A stretch of 64,000 nucleotides of DNA from DATNPX01 sp036702975 (GCA_036702975.1 DATNPX010000043.1:175570-239569); one strand, 5' to 3'; shown: positions 35,064 to 44,106, counted from the stretch's first letter. Numbers and translations: made by a program. Notes: generated by a model not told the origin, from the sequence alone.

Positions 35064-35816
35064 TTATTCTTCGTTATTTGCGTCAATCTTTTTGCTGTCT
35101 GCAATTCGACCGTCACGTACAGTGACTTGTTTTTTCTCAGGGGTCTTGGCGCTCTGGATGTTCTTGACCGGCTTGCCGTCTGAAGCAACGACTTCACCGG
35201 ATACATCGGTTTCAACAGGTTTGCCGACTTTCTTCATGAACTTTTCGTCGCTTTCGTGCCATTTAGGCAGAACGCCGGTCAGTGCCATGATGTGCGAACG
35301 CGCCGGTATCACGCGGTCTTCATCTTTGTAAAACTCTTCCATGAATGGCAACTGAACGCCATGCCAGGACATACCCTTTTCTTCGCCCACTTCCTGTCGC
35401 AAAACGATGAGCCATTCGCGAACGCATTTATTGAAAAGCGCAGGGTCTTTTTCGACTTGCTTGTCGTATTTCTTCTCGAGCGCTTCGGCGTAAGTCTGGT
35501 GGACTTCGAGACTGTCGTAGCTCTTCTCAATTGCAAGCTTCGACAACTTGATAGCTTTTTCGTAGTTGCCATGCTTCAAGCAATAAGAAGCCGACAGACC
35601 CAGTGACTCGCCGGTCACTTCGCCCAATTGCATAGCGTCGATTGAGTGAATGGCGCCGGGATAATCGCCGCCTTTGGCGCGCTCAATAGCATTTGTGTCA
35701 TCGGTTCTGCTCGGGTGCTCAATGCCGAATTCGTCTTCGACGGCAAAAGCCGCTGACGGAATCGCTAGAACAGCACAGAGCGCCACTAGGGAACGGAAGT
35801 TACGCGTTAGAGTCAT
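35064..35816 (-). CDS. Secreted protein with TPR-like helices
   Basis: A 250-residue protein with a signal peptide (SLVALCAVLAIPSAAFA, cleavage near residue 25). Residues about 40-115 form TPR-like helix pairs (AKGGDYPGAIHSIDAMQLG, LKHGNYEKAIKLSKLAIEKSYD). The following part contains KGMSWHGVQLPFMEEFY and a Lys/Asp-rich C-terminus. No enzyme motif is seen. Role unknown; the repeats suggest protein binding in the periplasm. Confidence 0.72.
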   Translation of the reverse strand: MTLTRNFRSLVALCAVLAIPSAAFAVEDEFGIEHPSRTDDTNAIERAKGGDYPGAIHSIDAMQLGEVTGESLGLSASYCLKHGNYEKAIKLSKLAIEKSYDSLEVHQTYAEALEKKYDKQVEKDPALFNKCVREWLIVLRQEVGEEKGMSWHGVQLPFMEEFYKDEDRVIPARSHIMALTGVLPKWHESDEKFMKKVGKPVETDVSGEVVASDGKPVKNIQSAKTPEKKQVTVRDGRIADSKKIDANNEE

Positions 35817-35983
35817 TGATTCTTCGCCGTTGCTTGGAAACCGTGAAAAATTATATAAAAGATATCAATAAGTAGCGGCAGCGTCCAATTATTTAAAACA
35901 CAGATGACTCTTTCGTTGCAGCGTTGTTGGGTCCATGACGCCCAAAACATCGGCTAGAATTAGGCTCCGGTAATTTTAGCAAG

Positions 35984-37474
35984 ATGAGAATTTTGAAATC
36001 TGAATCTGCCTGGCGGTTTGTAAAGTCGACTTTGATACCAATTGTGGTGTTGATATCACCAATGGTGTTAGCATCCTGCTCCAATGTTCAAACGTCGGAA
36101 AAAGGTGGCATTAGTGGGTCTACTGCCCCCAATTCGAATCCGAATTCGAAAAACCCCGAAGTCCCTTCATCCGGTGTAGAGACTGGTTCGCATCAGGGTG
36201 GCAGCCATGCGGCTGTGAATAATGCGTTACCTTTGTTTTCTGCAGCGCAGGTGAAGACCGCCCCTGTGGAAATGAAGGAGCTAGCCCTGCCGCTTACGCT
36301 CAAGGGCAAAATTGAGCCCGATTTCAACAAAGAAGTTGACGTAACTTCACATCTGTCCGGTCGCGTCACAAAAGTCCTGATTAAGCCGGGCGACACCGTA
36401 TCGACAGACCAAGTGTTGGCGATTGTTGAAAGCAAGGAAGTCGCCGAATTAGAGGCGGAGCTTTTGGAGGCGCAGTCCAAGCTGACGATGGCGAAGGCGC
36501 ACCAACGTCGGGAGAAAGTTATATATGAGGAACAAGTCGAGCGCCCTAAGTCTTTGATTGATGCACGCACAGCGTTTAAAGAAGCGGGTGCGAAAAGAGA
36601 TCTTGCTGAGAGCGAGTACCGGCGCACGGAAAGTCTATATCGGGAAAAGATTGCCGCAGCTAAAGAGTTTTATGCTGCCAAGGCTGAACTCGCGCACGAG
36701 CAGGCTGCTTATGACCAAGCTAGTTCAAATCTACAGCGTGAGCAGCACATGTATCAGAATAAGGCTCTTCTTTTGAATGACCTGCAAGTCGCGCGTGCGG
36801 ATACTGAGCGAGCTGAGAGTCACCTCGACACGCTAATGCAACGACTTGAGTTTCTTGGCATGCCCAAAGCGACTGTGCAGCGCACCATTTCGACCGGAAA
36901 GCTGAGTGGTGAATTGAGCATCGTGGCGCCCAACTCTGGAAGTGTCACCCATCTCGAGATTTCCGAGGGCGAGGTGGTTCACCCGGATAAACCGATGTTT
37001 ACGATCACTGACCTTTCTGTTGTTCTGGTTCGAGCCGATTTGCCAGAAACGCATTTATCTCGTGTGAAATTGGGCACAGGCGTAAAGATAAAAGTGCCAA
37101 GTTATCCGGACAAGCACTTCACAGGGAAAATCAGCTTCATTGCCGACCACGTCGTGCCTGAGACGAGAACGGTGCCGATTCGCGTTCGACTGGAGAACAA
37201 GCAGAAAGAGTTGAAACGCGATATGTCGGCGGAGATTGACTTAGACCCCGAGTTGGCTAAAGTTCTCGTCTGCCCCAAAAAAGCAGTGATCGAAAAGAGA
37301 GGACAGGCATACGTATTCGTAAAAACTAAAGCCGGTGTATTCGAGGAGAGACCCGTTACCATCGGTGCTGAAACCGATGAGTTTGTGGAAATCAACTCCG
37401 GGGTCAAAGTAGGTGAATCGGTAGCGCTCGATAATCTGGAGCGGGTCCGAACTGACGCGCATAACCAGCAGTAA
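35984..37474 (+). CDS. Lipoprotein adaptor of an RND-type efflux system
   Basis: A 496-residue periplasmic adaptor (membrane fusion protein, HlyD/CusB/CzcB-like). The signal ends in a lipobox (VLASC, Cys near residue 32). A Ser/Asn linker is followed by a lipoyl-type half (SGRVTKVLIKPGDTVSTDQVLAIVESKEVAELEAELLEAQ), a long coiled coil (about 155-290), the second lipoyl half (IVAPNSGSVTHLEISEGEVV), a beta-barrel (LVRADLPETHLSRVKLG) and a membrane-proximal part. Such adaptors join an inner pump to TolC. A TolC gene follows 1.4 kb later, but no RND pump gene is in the window. Confidence 0.88.
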   Translation: MRILKSESAWRFVKSTLIPIVVLISPMVLASCSNVQTSEKGGISGSTAPNSNPNSKNPEVPSSGVETGSHQGGSHAAVNNALPLFSAAQVKTAPVEMKELALPLTLKGKIEPDFNKEVDVTSHLSGRVTKVLIKPGDTVSTDQVLAIVESKEVAELEAELLEAQSKLTMAKAHQRREKVIYEEQVERPKSLIDARTAFKEAGAKRDLAESEYRRTESLYREKIAAAKEFYAAKAELAHEQAAYDQASSNLQREQHMYQNKALLLNDLQVARADTERAESHLDTLMQRLEFLGMPKATVQRTISTGKLSGELSIVAPNSGSVTHLEISEGEVVHPDKPMFTITDLSVVLVRADLPETHLSRVKLGTGVKIKVPSYPDKHFTGKISFIADHVVPETRTVPIRVRLENKQKELKRDMSAEIDLDPELAKVLVCPKKAVIEKRGQAYVFVKTKAGVFEERPVTIGAETDEFVEINSGVKVGESVALDNLERVRTDAHNQQ

Positions 37475-37487
37475 CTTCTTTGATGCT

Positions 37488-38069
37488 TCACTGAGCGCAA
37501 GTTGCGTTGGCGCTGTGAAGTCGCTTGAGCTTCTGTACGAATTCCGGATCTACGAGGCAGACACCGTCCTTGCAGTTGCTTGCTGCAACTTCGCCCAGTT
37601 TTGCAATTTCGATGTTTGTTAATGTGTGACGTCCAGGAATCGGCTTTTGCAGTTGTCGATTGTTGTTAACGAGCACAAATTGGGCGATTGACGGGTCCAG
37701 CCAAACCGAGCCGGTTCTTACATCTTCTATGGCTGAGGTTAGGTGGGGTGCTCCTTTTGCCTTGAGGACGTATCCGTCGGCGCCTGCCTCCAACGCGTTG
37801 AATATGTCATCTTGATCGTCACTGGCAGTGAGCATGATTACGCGAAGGCTGGGCAACGCTTGTTTGACTTCACGTGTTACTTGAATGCCACTGATGTCAG
37901 GTAGCCCGATGTCTACGAGTGCTACGTCTGGCTTCATACTAAGAATTTTTTCTATGGCGTCACGCCCTTCGGAGGCGTTTCCTATTATGTTTAACCCAGG
38001 TGTCTTGGAGAGGTGAGTCTGTAACCAGCGACTCAATACTGCGTTATCTTCTACGAAAAAGATGTTCAT
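37488..38069 (-). CDS. NarL-type response regulator with reduced output domain
   Basis: A 193-residue protein. Residues 1-120 are a receiver domain: acidic pair near Asp8 (VEDN), phospho-acceptor Asp53 (LVDIGLP), Thr81 (MLTAS) and Lys103 (VLKAK). The C-terminal 70 residues have LTNIEIAKLGEVAAS where a LuxR-type HTH would sit, but the usual second recognition helix is not evident. It ends 14 bases from the adaptor stop and is convergent with it. It might control the efflux genes on either side. Its kinase is unknown; the orphan kinase at 22.8 kb is a candidate only. Confidence 0.82.
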   Translation of the reverse strand: MNIFFVEDNAVLSRWLQTHLSKTPGLNIIGNASEGRDAIEKILSMKPDVALVDIGLPDISGIQVTREVKQALPSLRVIMLTASDDQDDIFNALEAGADGYVLKAKGAPHLTSAIEDVRTGSVWLDPSIAQFVLVNNNRQLQKPIPGRHTLTNIEIAKLGEVAASNCKDGVCLVDPEFVQKLKRLHSANATCAQ

Positions 38070-38726
38070 AGCTTCTGCCCTTGGGCAATGTGGAAATGCT
38101 TAATATCTAGTTTCATCTTACCGCCCATGTCTCCTTGATAATCGACGGAGGACCTTTTCCTCGTCAATTTAATTGACGCTAGTGGTTTTGGTTCTTGCCC
38201 TAGGTGCAGTTCAATCGATGAGCTTTGAGAAAGAATGGGCAGTGACGGGATTTGTGGTCTGCTTACAATTTTCTCTCAGATTTGTTTTAAGTCCAGCCCA
38301 TTAAAGGGTGATTGAAGGGGGATTCAATGAATTGACCATCTAGATTGCCCATCTAGATTCTGATGTGTTTGCCTGGTCGGCGATCTGTGGTCAGGCTGTA
38401 ACTAGATGTACTAAGTGATGTACTTGGTGATTGTTTTTGTTTATCGATCGCTAGAGAGTTGGAGAAACTGAGTTTTGTGAATTGTATTTTCCGCACTAAT
38501 TTTTTCGCAAAGCGAGGCCAAAAACTTTGTGGAGAAAACGTGACTTCGGAATCTCAATTTCATGAATTGTTTCTCGTTTCTGGGATTTGGTCGCCTGTAG
38601 ATTCGGAAGCTGTTTCTCGAGCGCTGTTTGGCTCATCTGTTCAATGCTTCAATGCAAGATTCGCTTCGGAGAAGCCTTAAGGAGAAGCTTAAACAGAAAA
38701 TAACGTATTTCGATGAGTAAGGATTG
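38070..38726. other. 657-base region upstream of the response regulator and TolC genes
   Basis: No larger gene is supported. It holds a 17-base palindrome (38162-38178), a repeat of CCATCTAGATT (near 38337 and 38351), and a 12-base tandem repeat GATGTACTxxGT (near 38404-38427). These are candidate binding sites for a regulator, for example the response regulator itself. A 73-residue plus-strand frame at 38459-38680 has no recognisable character. Confidence 0.4.
38162..38178. promoter_or_regulatory. 17-base palindrome, possible operator
   Basis: CGTCAAT-TTA-ATTGACG is a perfect inverted repeat about 95 bases upstream of the response-regulator ATG. On the minus strand it overlaps a TTGACG that could be a -35 box (with GATTAT 18 bases on), so a bound dimer would affect this promoter. 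Confidence 0.4.
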
Positions 38727-38888
38727 ATGGCTTTTTTTGAGCATTATGGCGGTTATTGGTGGGTATTCAAGGTGGTGCCACCGCCGTCGGTCAAGTACGA
38801 TTTGATGGTGGGAACAGCGGCATCGACGCTGCAATCGCATCTTGGCCCGACGGAAGTTTTATCAGGGGACCGAATTAATCGATGCTAG
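38727..38888 (+). CDS. Small protein overlapping the TolC gene start
   Basis: A 53-residue frame, ATG with AAGGA just upstream. The sequence FFEHYGGYWWVFKVVPPPSVKY is aromatic and proline-rich; the rest is polar. It ends in TAG inside the start of the TolC-family gene (overlap 38882-38888), as in coupled translation. No family is recognised. It may be a leader peptide that controls TolC translation or a real small protein. Confidence 0.4.
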   Translation: MAFFEHYGGYWWVFKVVPPPSVKYDLMVGTAASTLQSHLGPTEVLSGDRINRC

Positions 38889-40909
38889 TTCGTACGCGGA
38901 ATTTCATCGATTGTAAATGTGCACTATCCTTGGTGCTTTTGCCGGCTTGTGTCTTCGGATTGGCGTTTTCCTCTGCAATACCGACTTGCGCCATTGATAT
39001 TCCAACTTCAAGCGATACTCACGCATCGCCGCTGGGTTCGGGGTCTTCGAGAGCTGCGTTTGACGTCTCCACTAAGAATTTATTGACAGTGGCAGCGAAA
39101 TCAATTCCTGCGGTATCAGTGACTACAGTTACCACCGCGTCCGCCAAAACGACAGCGGCGAAAGCTAGTGAATTGTCTGGTTTAGATACCGCCAGCGACC
39201 GCAGAATCCCAATACTCTTGCCACTACATCCGGTGTTGGATTCGACTCATTTTAGTCCTGTAGCTGCTCTTCCCGGCAGTAAAACATCGTTGCAAAGCCT
39301 GAACAATACTCAAAGCCAACCAGTATCTAACAGTAAAAATCAGCTGACCCCAGCGGCGCCCTCTATGGGAGTTCCGACAACGGCTGCTCCACCGTTGAGT
39401 GCTCCATCGCCAAGTGTCGTTCCAAACGCGTCAACAACGGTTGGCACTTCTTCTTCTTCTTCTTCTTCTTCTTCGCCTTCTTTGGGAGCATCTGGACCTT
39501 CCCTACAAGAGACACAGCTGCCCACGACCGGAGATAGATCGGCTGTTCCTCAGCTGCGCGGACCTGCGGGATTGCCGGCCGTAACAATACCAAAGACCCC
39601 AATGCGCAAATTGCATGTTGATATGGGTGATACCGTTCCTGATACCACCTGGCAAGCTGGTGGTTCAAGGACACCTGGTGAACAAGCAATAAACGATGTC
39701 GCCGGCGGGCTAACTCCGTTGCGTGTTAGGCAGGTTATGAATGAAGCCTTGATAAATAGCCCTAAAGTAGCAGCAATTCGGCTGAACCTTGGTATAACAA
39801 AGGCCCTCTACGCTGGCGCGACTCAACTGCCAAATCCCGTATTCTTTCGCGATGAGGCTCCGCAATCTGAAGGTGTGCGCCGCGTGGGCCCTAACGTCAC
39901 TTACGAGTTACCTTGGAAATTAGCTTTTCGTCTTTTAACGGCAAAAAGAGCGGTCCAAGAACAAAAGCTGGAGCTATTGCAGCAGCTCTGGCAGTTTCGC
40001 AATGATGTGCGACGTGCATTTACTGAGGTCGTTGTCGCGCAAGAGACTTATGAAACCTTCCATGACCTTTCGGAATTAGCCTTGAAATTGCAAGAGGTCT
40101 CATCAAAACGCTTTCAGGCTGGCGACGTGCCTGAACTTGATGTTTTGAAATCGCGGCTTGCGTATTCGCAGGCATCTGTAGATACAGCGCAGGGAAATAT
40201 GCGTGTTAATCGTTCACGGCAGCAATTGAATGTGATTATGGGACGACAGTTCGGTTCGCCCATTTCAGCGCCACGCTTGCCGACTTTCAATCTCAGTGCT
40301 GAGAAAAGCGAGCTGTTGCCTGATTTTTCCGTTCCAATTCCGCCTGTAACGGACTTCATATCTGAAGCAATGGATAACCGACTTGAGATCAAAATCAATG
40401 ATGCTCAAATTCGATTGACGAAGGCGCAGCTCTTAACTACGTCCGGTAACATCATTCCTAATCCGATGGTTGCCTATGGTTCCTCGACAGAAACGAACTT
40501 GCCTTCTGGCCCTAAGCTGAATGGACTTTACACGACCATCAACGCTGAGTTTCCTTTGTATAACTTTCAGCAAGGCGATCTTACGCGCCTTAGGGCGACG
40601 CTTAAACAGTTCAAGGCGCAGGGTGCCGCCATTCGCAATCAAATAATCGCCGATGTAACAAATGCGTATAACAACTTGATCACTGCTCGCAATCGCATTC
40701 GGACGTATCAAGACCACGTCCTGGCAGATTCAGCAGAAGTTGCCCGCCTGGCACGTCGCAGCTATGAAGTTGGACAGTCTGACATCACCGCTACCCTTGC
40801 AGCACAGCAAGCAAATGTTCAGGTGCGCCAAGCATACTTGGATGCGGTGTCGTCATACCAACAGTCGTTTACTGACCTGGAGCAGTCCGTTGGCGAGCCA
40901 ATCGACTAG
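38882..40909 (+). CDS. TolC-family outer-membrane efflux protein
   Basis: A 675-residue protein, longer than usual (about 450). A signal peptide (residues about 12-36) is followed by a long Ser/Thr/Pro/Ala-rich stretch to about residue 265, with a nine-serine run from TTC/TCT repeats. The TolC part (about 280-675) shows two OEP repeats: SPKVAAIRLNLGITKALYAGA with LTAKRAVQEQKLELLQQ, and NRLEIKINDAQIRLTKAQ with VRQAYLDAVSSYQQS. It should form the outer-membrane channel with the adaptor at 36-37.5 kb. The low-complexity extension is odd and probably periplasmic. Confidence 0.9.
   Translation: MLVRTRNFIDCKCALSLVLLPACVFGLAFSSAIPTCAIDIPTSSDTHASPLGSGSSRAAFDVSTKNLLTVAAKSIPAVSVTTVTTASAKTTAAKASELSGLDTASDRRIPILLPLHPVLDSTHFSPVAALPGSKTSLQSLNNTQSQPVSNSKNQLTPAAPSMGVPTTAAPPLSAPSPSVVPNASTTVGTSSSSSSSSSPSLGASGPSLQETQLPTTGDRSAVPQLRGPAGLPAVTIPKTPMRKLHVDMGDTVPDTTWQAGGSRTPGEQAINDVAGGLTPLRVRQVMNEALINSPKVAAIRLNLGITKALYAGATQLPNPVFFRDEAPQSEGVRRVGPNVTYELPWKLAFRLLTAKRAVQEQKLELLQQLWQFRNDVRRAFTEVVVAQETYETFHDLSELALKLQEVSSKRFQAGDVPELDVLKSRLAYSQASVDTAQGNMRVNRSRQQLNVIMGRQFGSPISAPRLPTFNLSAEKSELLPDFSVPIPPVTDFISEAMDNRLEIKINDAQIRLTKAQLLTTSGNIIPNPMVAYGSSTETNLPSGPKLNGLYTTINAEFPLYNFQQGDLTRLRATLKQFKAQGAAIRNQIIADVTNAYNNLITARNRIRTYQDHVLADSAEVARLARRSYEVGQSDITATLAAQQANVQVRQAYLDAVSSYQQSFTDLEQSVGEPID
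39447..39474. repeat. (TTC)9 microsatellite
   Basis: Nine tandem TTC units, read in frame as TCT and giving nine serines in the low-complexity part of the TolC-family protein. Trinucleotide units keep the frame when they slip. Confidence 0.9.
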
Positions 40910-41016
40910 ATGAACACAACCGTGCGTAGAAGTTTCGATTTTGCCTGGTAGCAAGACAGACAATTTCGCAGCGCTCAGACCGAGGAATCTTTGGTTTGAA
41001 GGATGAGCGGCTCAAC

Positions 41017-41907
41017 CTAGAATGGCTGCAAGGGGTTTGCGCCAGGCGCCAACGTGCTGTCCTGATATCGAAGTCCAAGTTGTGATTGGATGTTGACGAA
41101 GTTATCTTGTTGATTCATGCGTGAGTGGTACTGTCTTAAGAGTTCACGTCTGACGGGTCCTTGTAGAATCACGAGTGGCAAAAACTGAAGAACTTCGACG
41201 GTACTCAAACCAGCCCATACGGTGGCGAGTTTTTTGCCGCTTATGTCTCCATCACCCTTCATAATTGGATCATGCTTAACAGCCGCTAGCGCAATCATCT
41301 TGGAAGTCGGCTTCAAGCTGACACTAGTCGATTCGCCGGAGATCGGCTCACCTTGCGGAACACTCAGAAATGCTGTCACTGGAACACTAAATGAGTATGC
41401 TCTTGGTGATACGATTTGTTGAACCTGCGCGATTGATACTTGTTGGGCCATGCCACTATCGGATGTCACTTCGAGTAAACCGTTCTTCATGGCTGTGATT
41501 TGCCCACTGTAAACATGGTCGTTTGTCACCACTTTGTCTGGTGTGTTGTCATCAATGTATTTAAGAAATTCGCCGTCCTGAAAATAAGCGATACCATTAA
41601 TGGAAGCATTCTTTCCATCAATGCTTGACCAGCATTTGAGGATGGGGCCAGATAAAACCTGCTGGCGGTCGAATTGCCACTCCGGTACGGCGGTGATCTC
41701 GAGCATATTCGCCTTGAAATAGGCGCGGCCGCGAGGAAGGGTGATGTTTCCAACCGTTTGTAAAGGAACGCGACCTACGACGAAGCCCCCATTGAGCTGT
41801 GGTTGCGGCGTGAAGCTGACGGCTGCAGCGTTTACTGCGCTGGGCATCGTAAAAGTGATAGCCATGACCGCCGCCGACAGGGTTGATTTAACTGATTGTG
41901 AGATCAT
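41017..41907 (-). CDS. Secreted protein of unknown function
   Basis: A 296-residue protein with signal peptide (STLSAAVMAITFTMPSAVNAA, cleavage near 28). The central part (GRAYFKANMLEITAVPEWQFDRQQVLSGPI and VYSGQITAMKNGLLEVTSDSGM) looks like beta-strand domains. The C-terminal 40 residues (SRMNQQDNFVNIQSQLGLRYQD) are polar. It runs convergent to TolC and divergent from the ECF sigma gene. No known family. Confidence 0.7.
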   Translation of the reverse strand: MISQSVKSTLSAAVMAITFTMPSAVNAAAVSFTPQPQLNGGFVVGRVPLQTVGNITLPRGRAYFKANMLEITAVPEWQFDRQQVLSGPILKCWSSIDGKNASINGIAYFQDGEFLKYIDDNTPDKVVTNDHVYSGQITAMKNGLLEVTSDSGMAQQVSIAQVQQIVSPRAYSFSVPVTAFLSVPQGEPISGESTSVSLKPTSKMIALAAVKHDPIMKGDGDISGKKLATVWAGLSTVEVLQFLPLVILQGPVRRELLRQYHSRMNQQDNFVNIQSQLGLRYQDSTLAPGANPLQPF

Positions 41908-42182
41908 TCTATCTATCTATGTCCCAAACACCAGGCAGAACCCGATAAGCCTACTTCAGTCGGTAGTTGTGATGCAAGAATTGGCAGTTAATAGCCTGGA
42001 TAGGAGAAAATACTGTTAACCCAAACCGACAGATCTTGAATGTATTTGACAAACCTCCGTACAGCTTGCAGTGTTTGGTTAGCTTCTGTTAATCTCGGGC
42101 TCGTCGAGGCAAGTCCAAGAAATCGTGAATTCGGCTATAGTTCATAAGACGATATGGCTGATTGGCCTGGTGATCCGGATAG

Positions 42183-42926
42183 ATGAACGCTAAAGAGAGC
42201 AGAGCCTTTTTGCGAGGGGAGATGAGTTTTACTCCCCAACGTATGATGCGCTACATCCGTTCGCGTGCGCGTTTGGCTACAGACGAGGATGTCGAGGACA
42301 TAGTTCAAAACGCCTTGATCCTTGTAACCCAGCATTTTGATCCCAGTCATCCCGATGCCAATCTCTCGCTTTATTGCCTTGGCGCATGCAACAAGGCAAT
42401 AGCCCAGAATCTGGAACGCTATCACAAAGTGCAGTTGCGCAAACGGTCAGCTGCCGATGAAGAACAGACGGCCAAGCAACTATCTGTTGGAGCCAGTGAG
42501 GTCGTTTTCGAAGGGCAGACCGTTACCGCGACCCGCTACGCAACAGCTCAAGCATTTTCCGACCAACCTTCAAATTCATCGCAGTGGCGCACTACGTCTC
42601 TAGATTCCATGTTTGATGAAGAAGATGGACGTTCCGCAGAGGAACTTTTCGGCTGGGAGTACAACTTTTTATCGGGCGATAGGCAGGGCGAAGATCCGGC
42701 TAAAAAGGCCTTATTGAATGATCTAATTAATCAGATTCTGGCCAACCTTCCGGAGCAGATACACCGTACCTGCTTTCTTTTGAAGTATGTCGAAGGATAC
42801 AAAAGAGAAGATCTGATTGAGTGTCTAAAAATGGACCCCAAGAGTATAGATACGATCGACAAGAGAATCGTCCGAGCGCTCAAGGCATTTAAAGAGAAAT
42901 TGGACGCAGAAGAGTCAAAGACTTAG
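42183..42926 (+). CDS. ECF-type RNA polymerase sigma factor
   Basis: A 247-residue sigma factor. Region 2 is RYIRSRARLATDEDVEDIVQNALILVTQHF (residues about 22-52), typical of ECF factors. A long acidic insert (about 95-165, with a SLDSMFDEEDG segment) separates it from region 4, ANLPEQIHRTCFLLKYVEGYKREDLIECLKM (about 190-220). There is no region 3, as in ECF factors. It is followed 9 bases later by a gene of unknown function, probably co-transcribed, which is the usual place for an anti-sigma factor or partner. Confidence 0.82.
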   Translation: MNAKESRAFLRGEMSFTPQRMMRYIRSRARLATDEDVEDIVQNALILVTQHFDPSHPDANLSLYCLGACNKAIAQNLERYHKVQLRKRSAADEEQTAKQLSVGASEVVFEGQTVTATRYATAQAFSDQPSNSSQWRTTSLDSMFDEEDGRSAEELFGWEYNFLSGDRQGEDPAKKALLNDLINQILANLPEQIHRTCFLLKYVEGYKREDLIECLKMDPKSIDTIDKRIVRALKAFKEKLDAEESKT

Positions 42927-42935
42927 GAGAAGGTC

Positions 42936-43610
42936 ATGAATACTCTCAACGAAAAACTAGCAAAGATTCTGGCGATGACTGATGACGCTGCGTGCGCGGA
43001 TTGTTTTGAAAGTCTCTGTCATGAGTTTCATGGAGACCTGCCTCTTCCTGGAGAGAACAAGCAATTCGACAAGGCTATGTGGGCAGCGAGCAAGTACACG
43101 AAACTGTCCAAATCTGATGAGCAGTTGCTCAACCGTGTTACATCCAAGCTTTTGGATCAGGCTGCCGAGCCAAGCAAGGTAGAGCTTAAACTCCGCGATC
43201 TAGTCGGAGCCACGAAGCAGGTGGCTATCGATACCTGGCAGGAAATGTTGGCGGCCATGTCCTGGCAGCAGCTTGTGCCTGCCGGTGCCATGCGTAGTTC
43301 TGGCACTCAGATGGTCTCCTTAGGCACCATCCAACAAGTTCATGATGACGTGACGATCCAGGTCAATTTAGGATGGCACGTCGATCAAGACCACCTGCGT
43401 CTATTGATGCAAGCGAAAGACAAAGAGCAGGAAGCTATCCAGGATGTCGAGATTCGAGTCACTGAATCAGCCGGTGATGTAGTTTTCTCGCGCCGTACCA
43501 ATGAAGATGGGGCGGTGGTTGCGCCTAACGTGCCGGTCAAGCCAGGTCAATACAAGATTCAAGTGCTGTGGTCTGACAACGTAATCGAAACGCCGTTCTT
43601 CCGCATCTAG
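42936..43610 (+). CDS. Sigma-linked protein of unknown function, copy A
   Basis: A 224-residue soluble protein just behind the ECF sigma gene. No signal peptide or membrane helix, so it is not a typical transmembrane anti-sigma factor. The N-terminal 80 residues are helical (LPLPGENKQFDKAMWAASKYTKLSKSD). Residues about 85-150 include SWQQLVPAGAMR and VTIQVNLGWHVDQD. The end (DVEIRVTESAGDVVFSRRTNEDG to YKIQVLWSDNVIETPFF) looks like an immunoglobulin-like or carboxypeptidase-regulatory beta domain. Paralogue B lies 0.5 kb downstream. A cytoplasmic sigma regulator is a reasonable guess. Confidence 0.72.
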   Translation: MNTLNEKLAKILAMTDDAACADCFESLCHEFHGDLPLPGENKQFDKAMWAASKYTKLSKSDEQLLNRVTSKLLDQAAEPSKVELKLRDLVGATKQVAIDTWQEMLAAMSWQQLVPAGAMRSSGTQMVSLGTIQQVHDDVTIQVNLGWHVDQDHLRLLMQAKDKEQEAIQDVEIRVTESAGDVVFSRRTNEDGAVVAPNVPVKPGQYKIQVLWSDNVIETPFFRI

Positions 43611-43683
43611 TATTGCGTCGCGCGCCAGTGACGGTAAGAATCACGATTTCCTTTCGAAAACATAGTAGGTGTTCTGACTTGTT

Positions 43684-43716
43684 TGAAAGTTCAACCGATA
43701 TCGGTTGAACATTTCA
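43684..43716. repeat. Dispersed palindrome, copy 8 (pair with copy 9)
   Basis: Centred at 43699/43700 with GTTCAACC-type arms. One extra base on the right arm (A at 43711) makes a bulge; outside it the arms still pair (TGAAA with TTTCA). It lies 78 bases after paralogue A. Confidence 0.87.
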
Positions 43717-43779
43717 AGAAGATGGGCGGTGTCCTGAGGGTCGTCAAGAAGGGGGCGGCTTTCGTTGGGTGTCGCAGAA

Positions 43780-43809
43780 AAAAGTTGAACCGATATCGGT
43801 TCAACTTTT
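43780..43809. repeat. Dispersed palindrome, copy 9
   Basis: A perfect 30-base palindrome centred at 43794/43795, arms AAAAGTTGAACCGAT and complement, 95 bases from copy 8. Note the opposite arm type (GTTGAACC here, GTTCAACC in copy 8). T4 follows the stem on both strands. Confidence 0.9.
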
Positions 43810-44106
43810 GGGCTTGATACTTTTCCCCTATCCAATTTTTCTGACACGGTAGAGTTAAGCGCTAAACTGGTAAAGGGTTTCAGGTGTTTCTTTGATGCCC
43901 AGTCCTAAGCTAGTCCTCTTCAGCTCATCAAGAATGGGCTGATTTCGTCTGACAAACCGGTTCTACTGAGGTCAACAGCTGCATCCGAACATTAGTTGGA
44001 AGAAATGAGAGATCCTGTCCAAAATCGATCGGCCTGGTGTAGATACATCCACGAAGGGACTATACAAAACCTTCTGAAGCGGCAGAAGTAAAGGGCGGAA
44101 ATTACA

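Larger units (their letters stand above)
43611..44106. other. Intergenic region between the two paralogues, with a palindrome pair
   Basis: 496 bases with the two palindrome copies below and no coding frame I would support. No separate sigma gene precedes copy B. Confidence 0.6.

Noticed and set aside
38459..38680. 73-residue plus-strand frame
   Set aside because: No ribosome site and no domain; overlaps a region of short repeats.
41741..42019. 92-residue plus-strand frame
   Set aside because: Antisense to the signal peptide end of the secreted protein at 41017-41907; no coding character.
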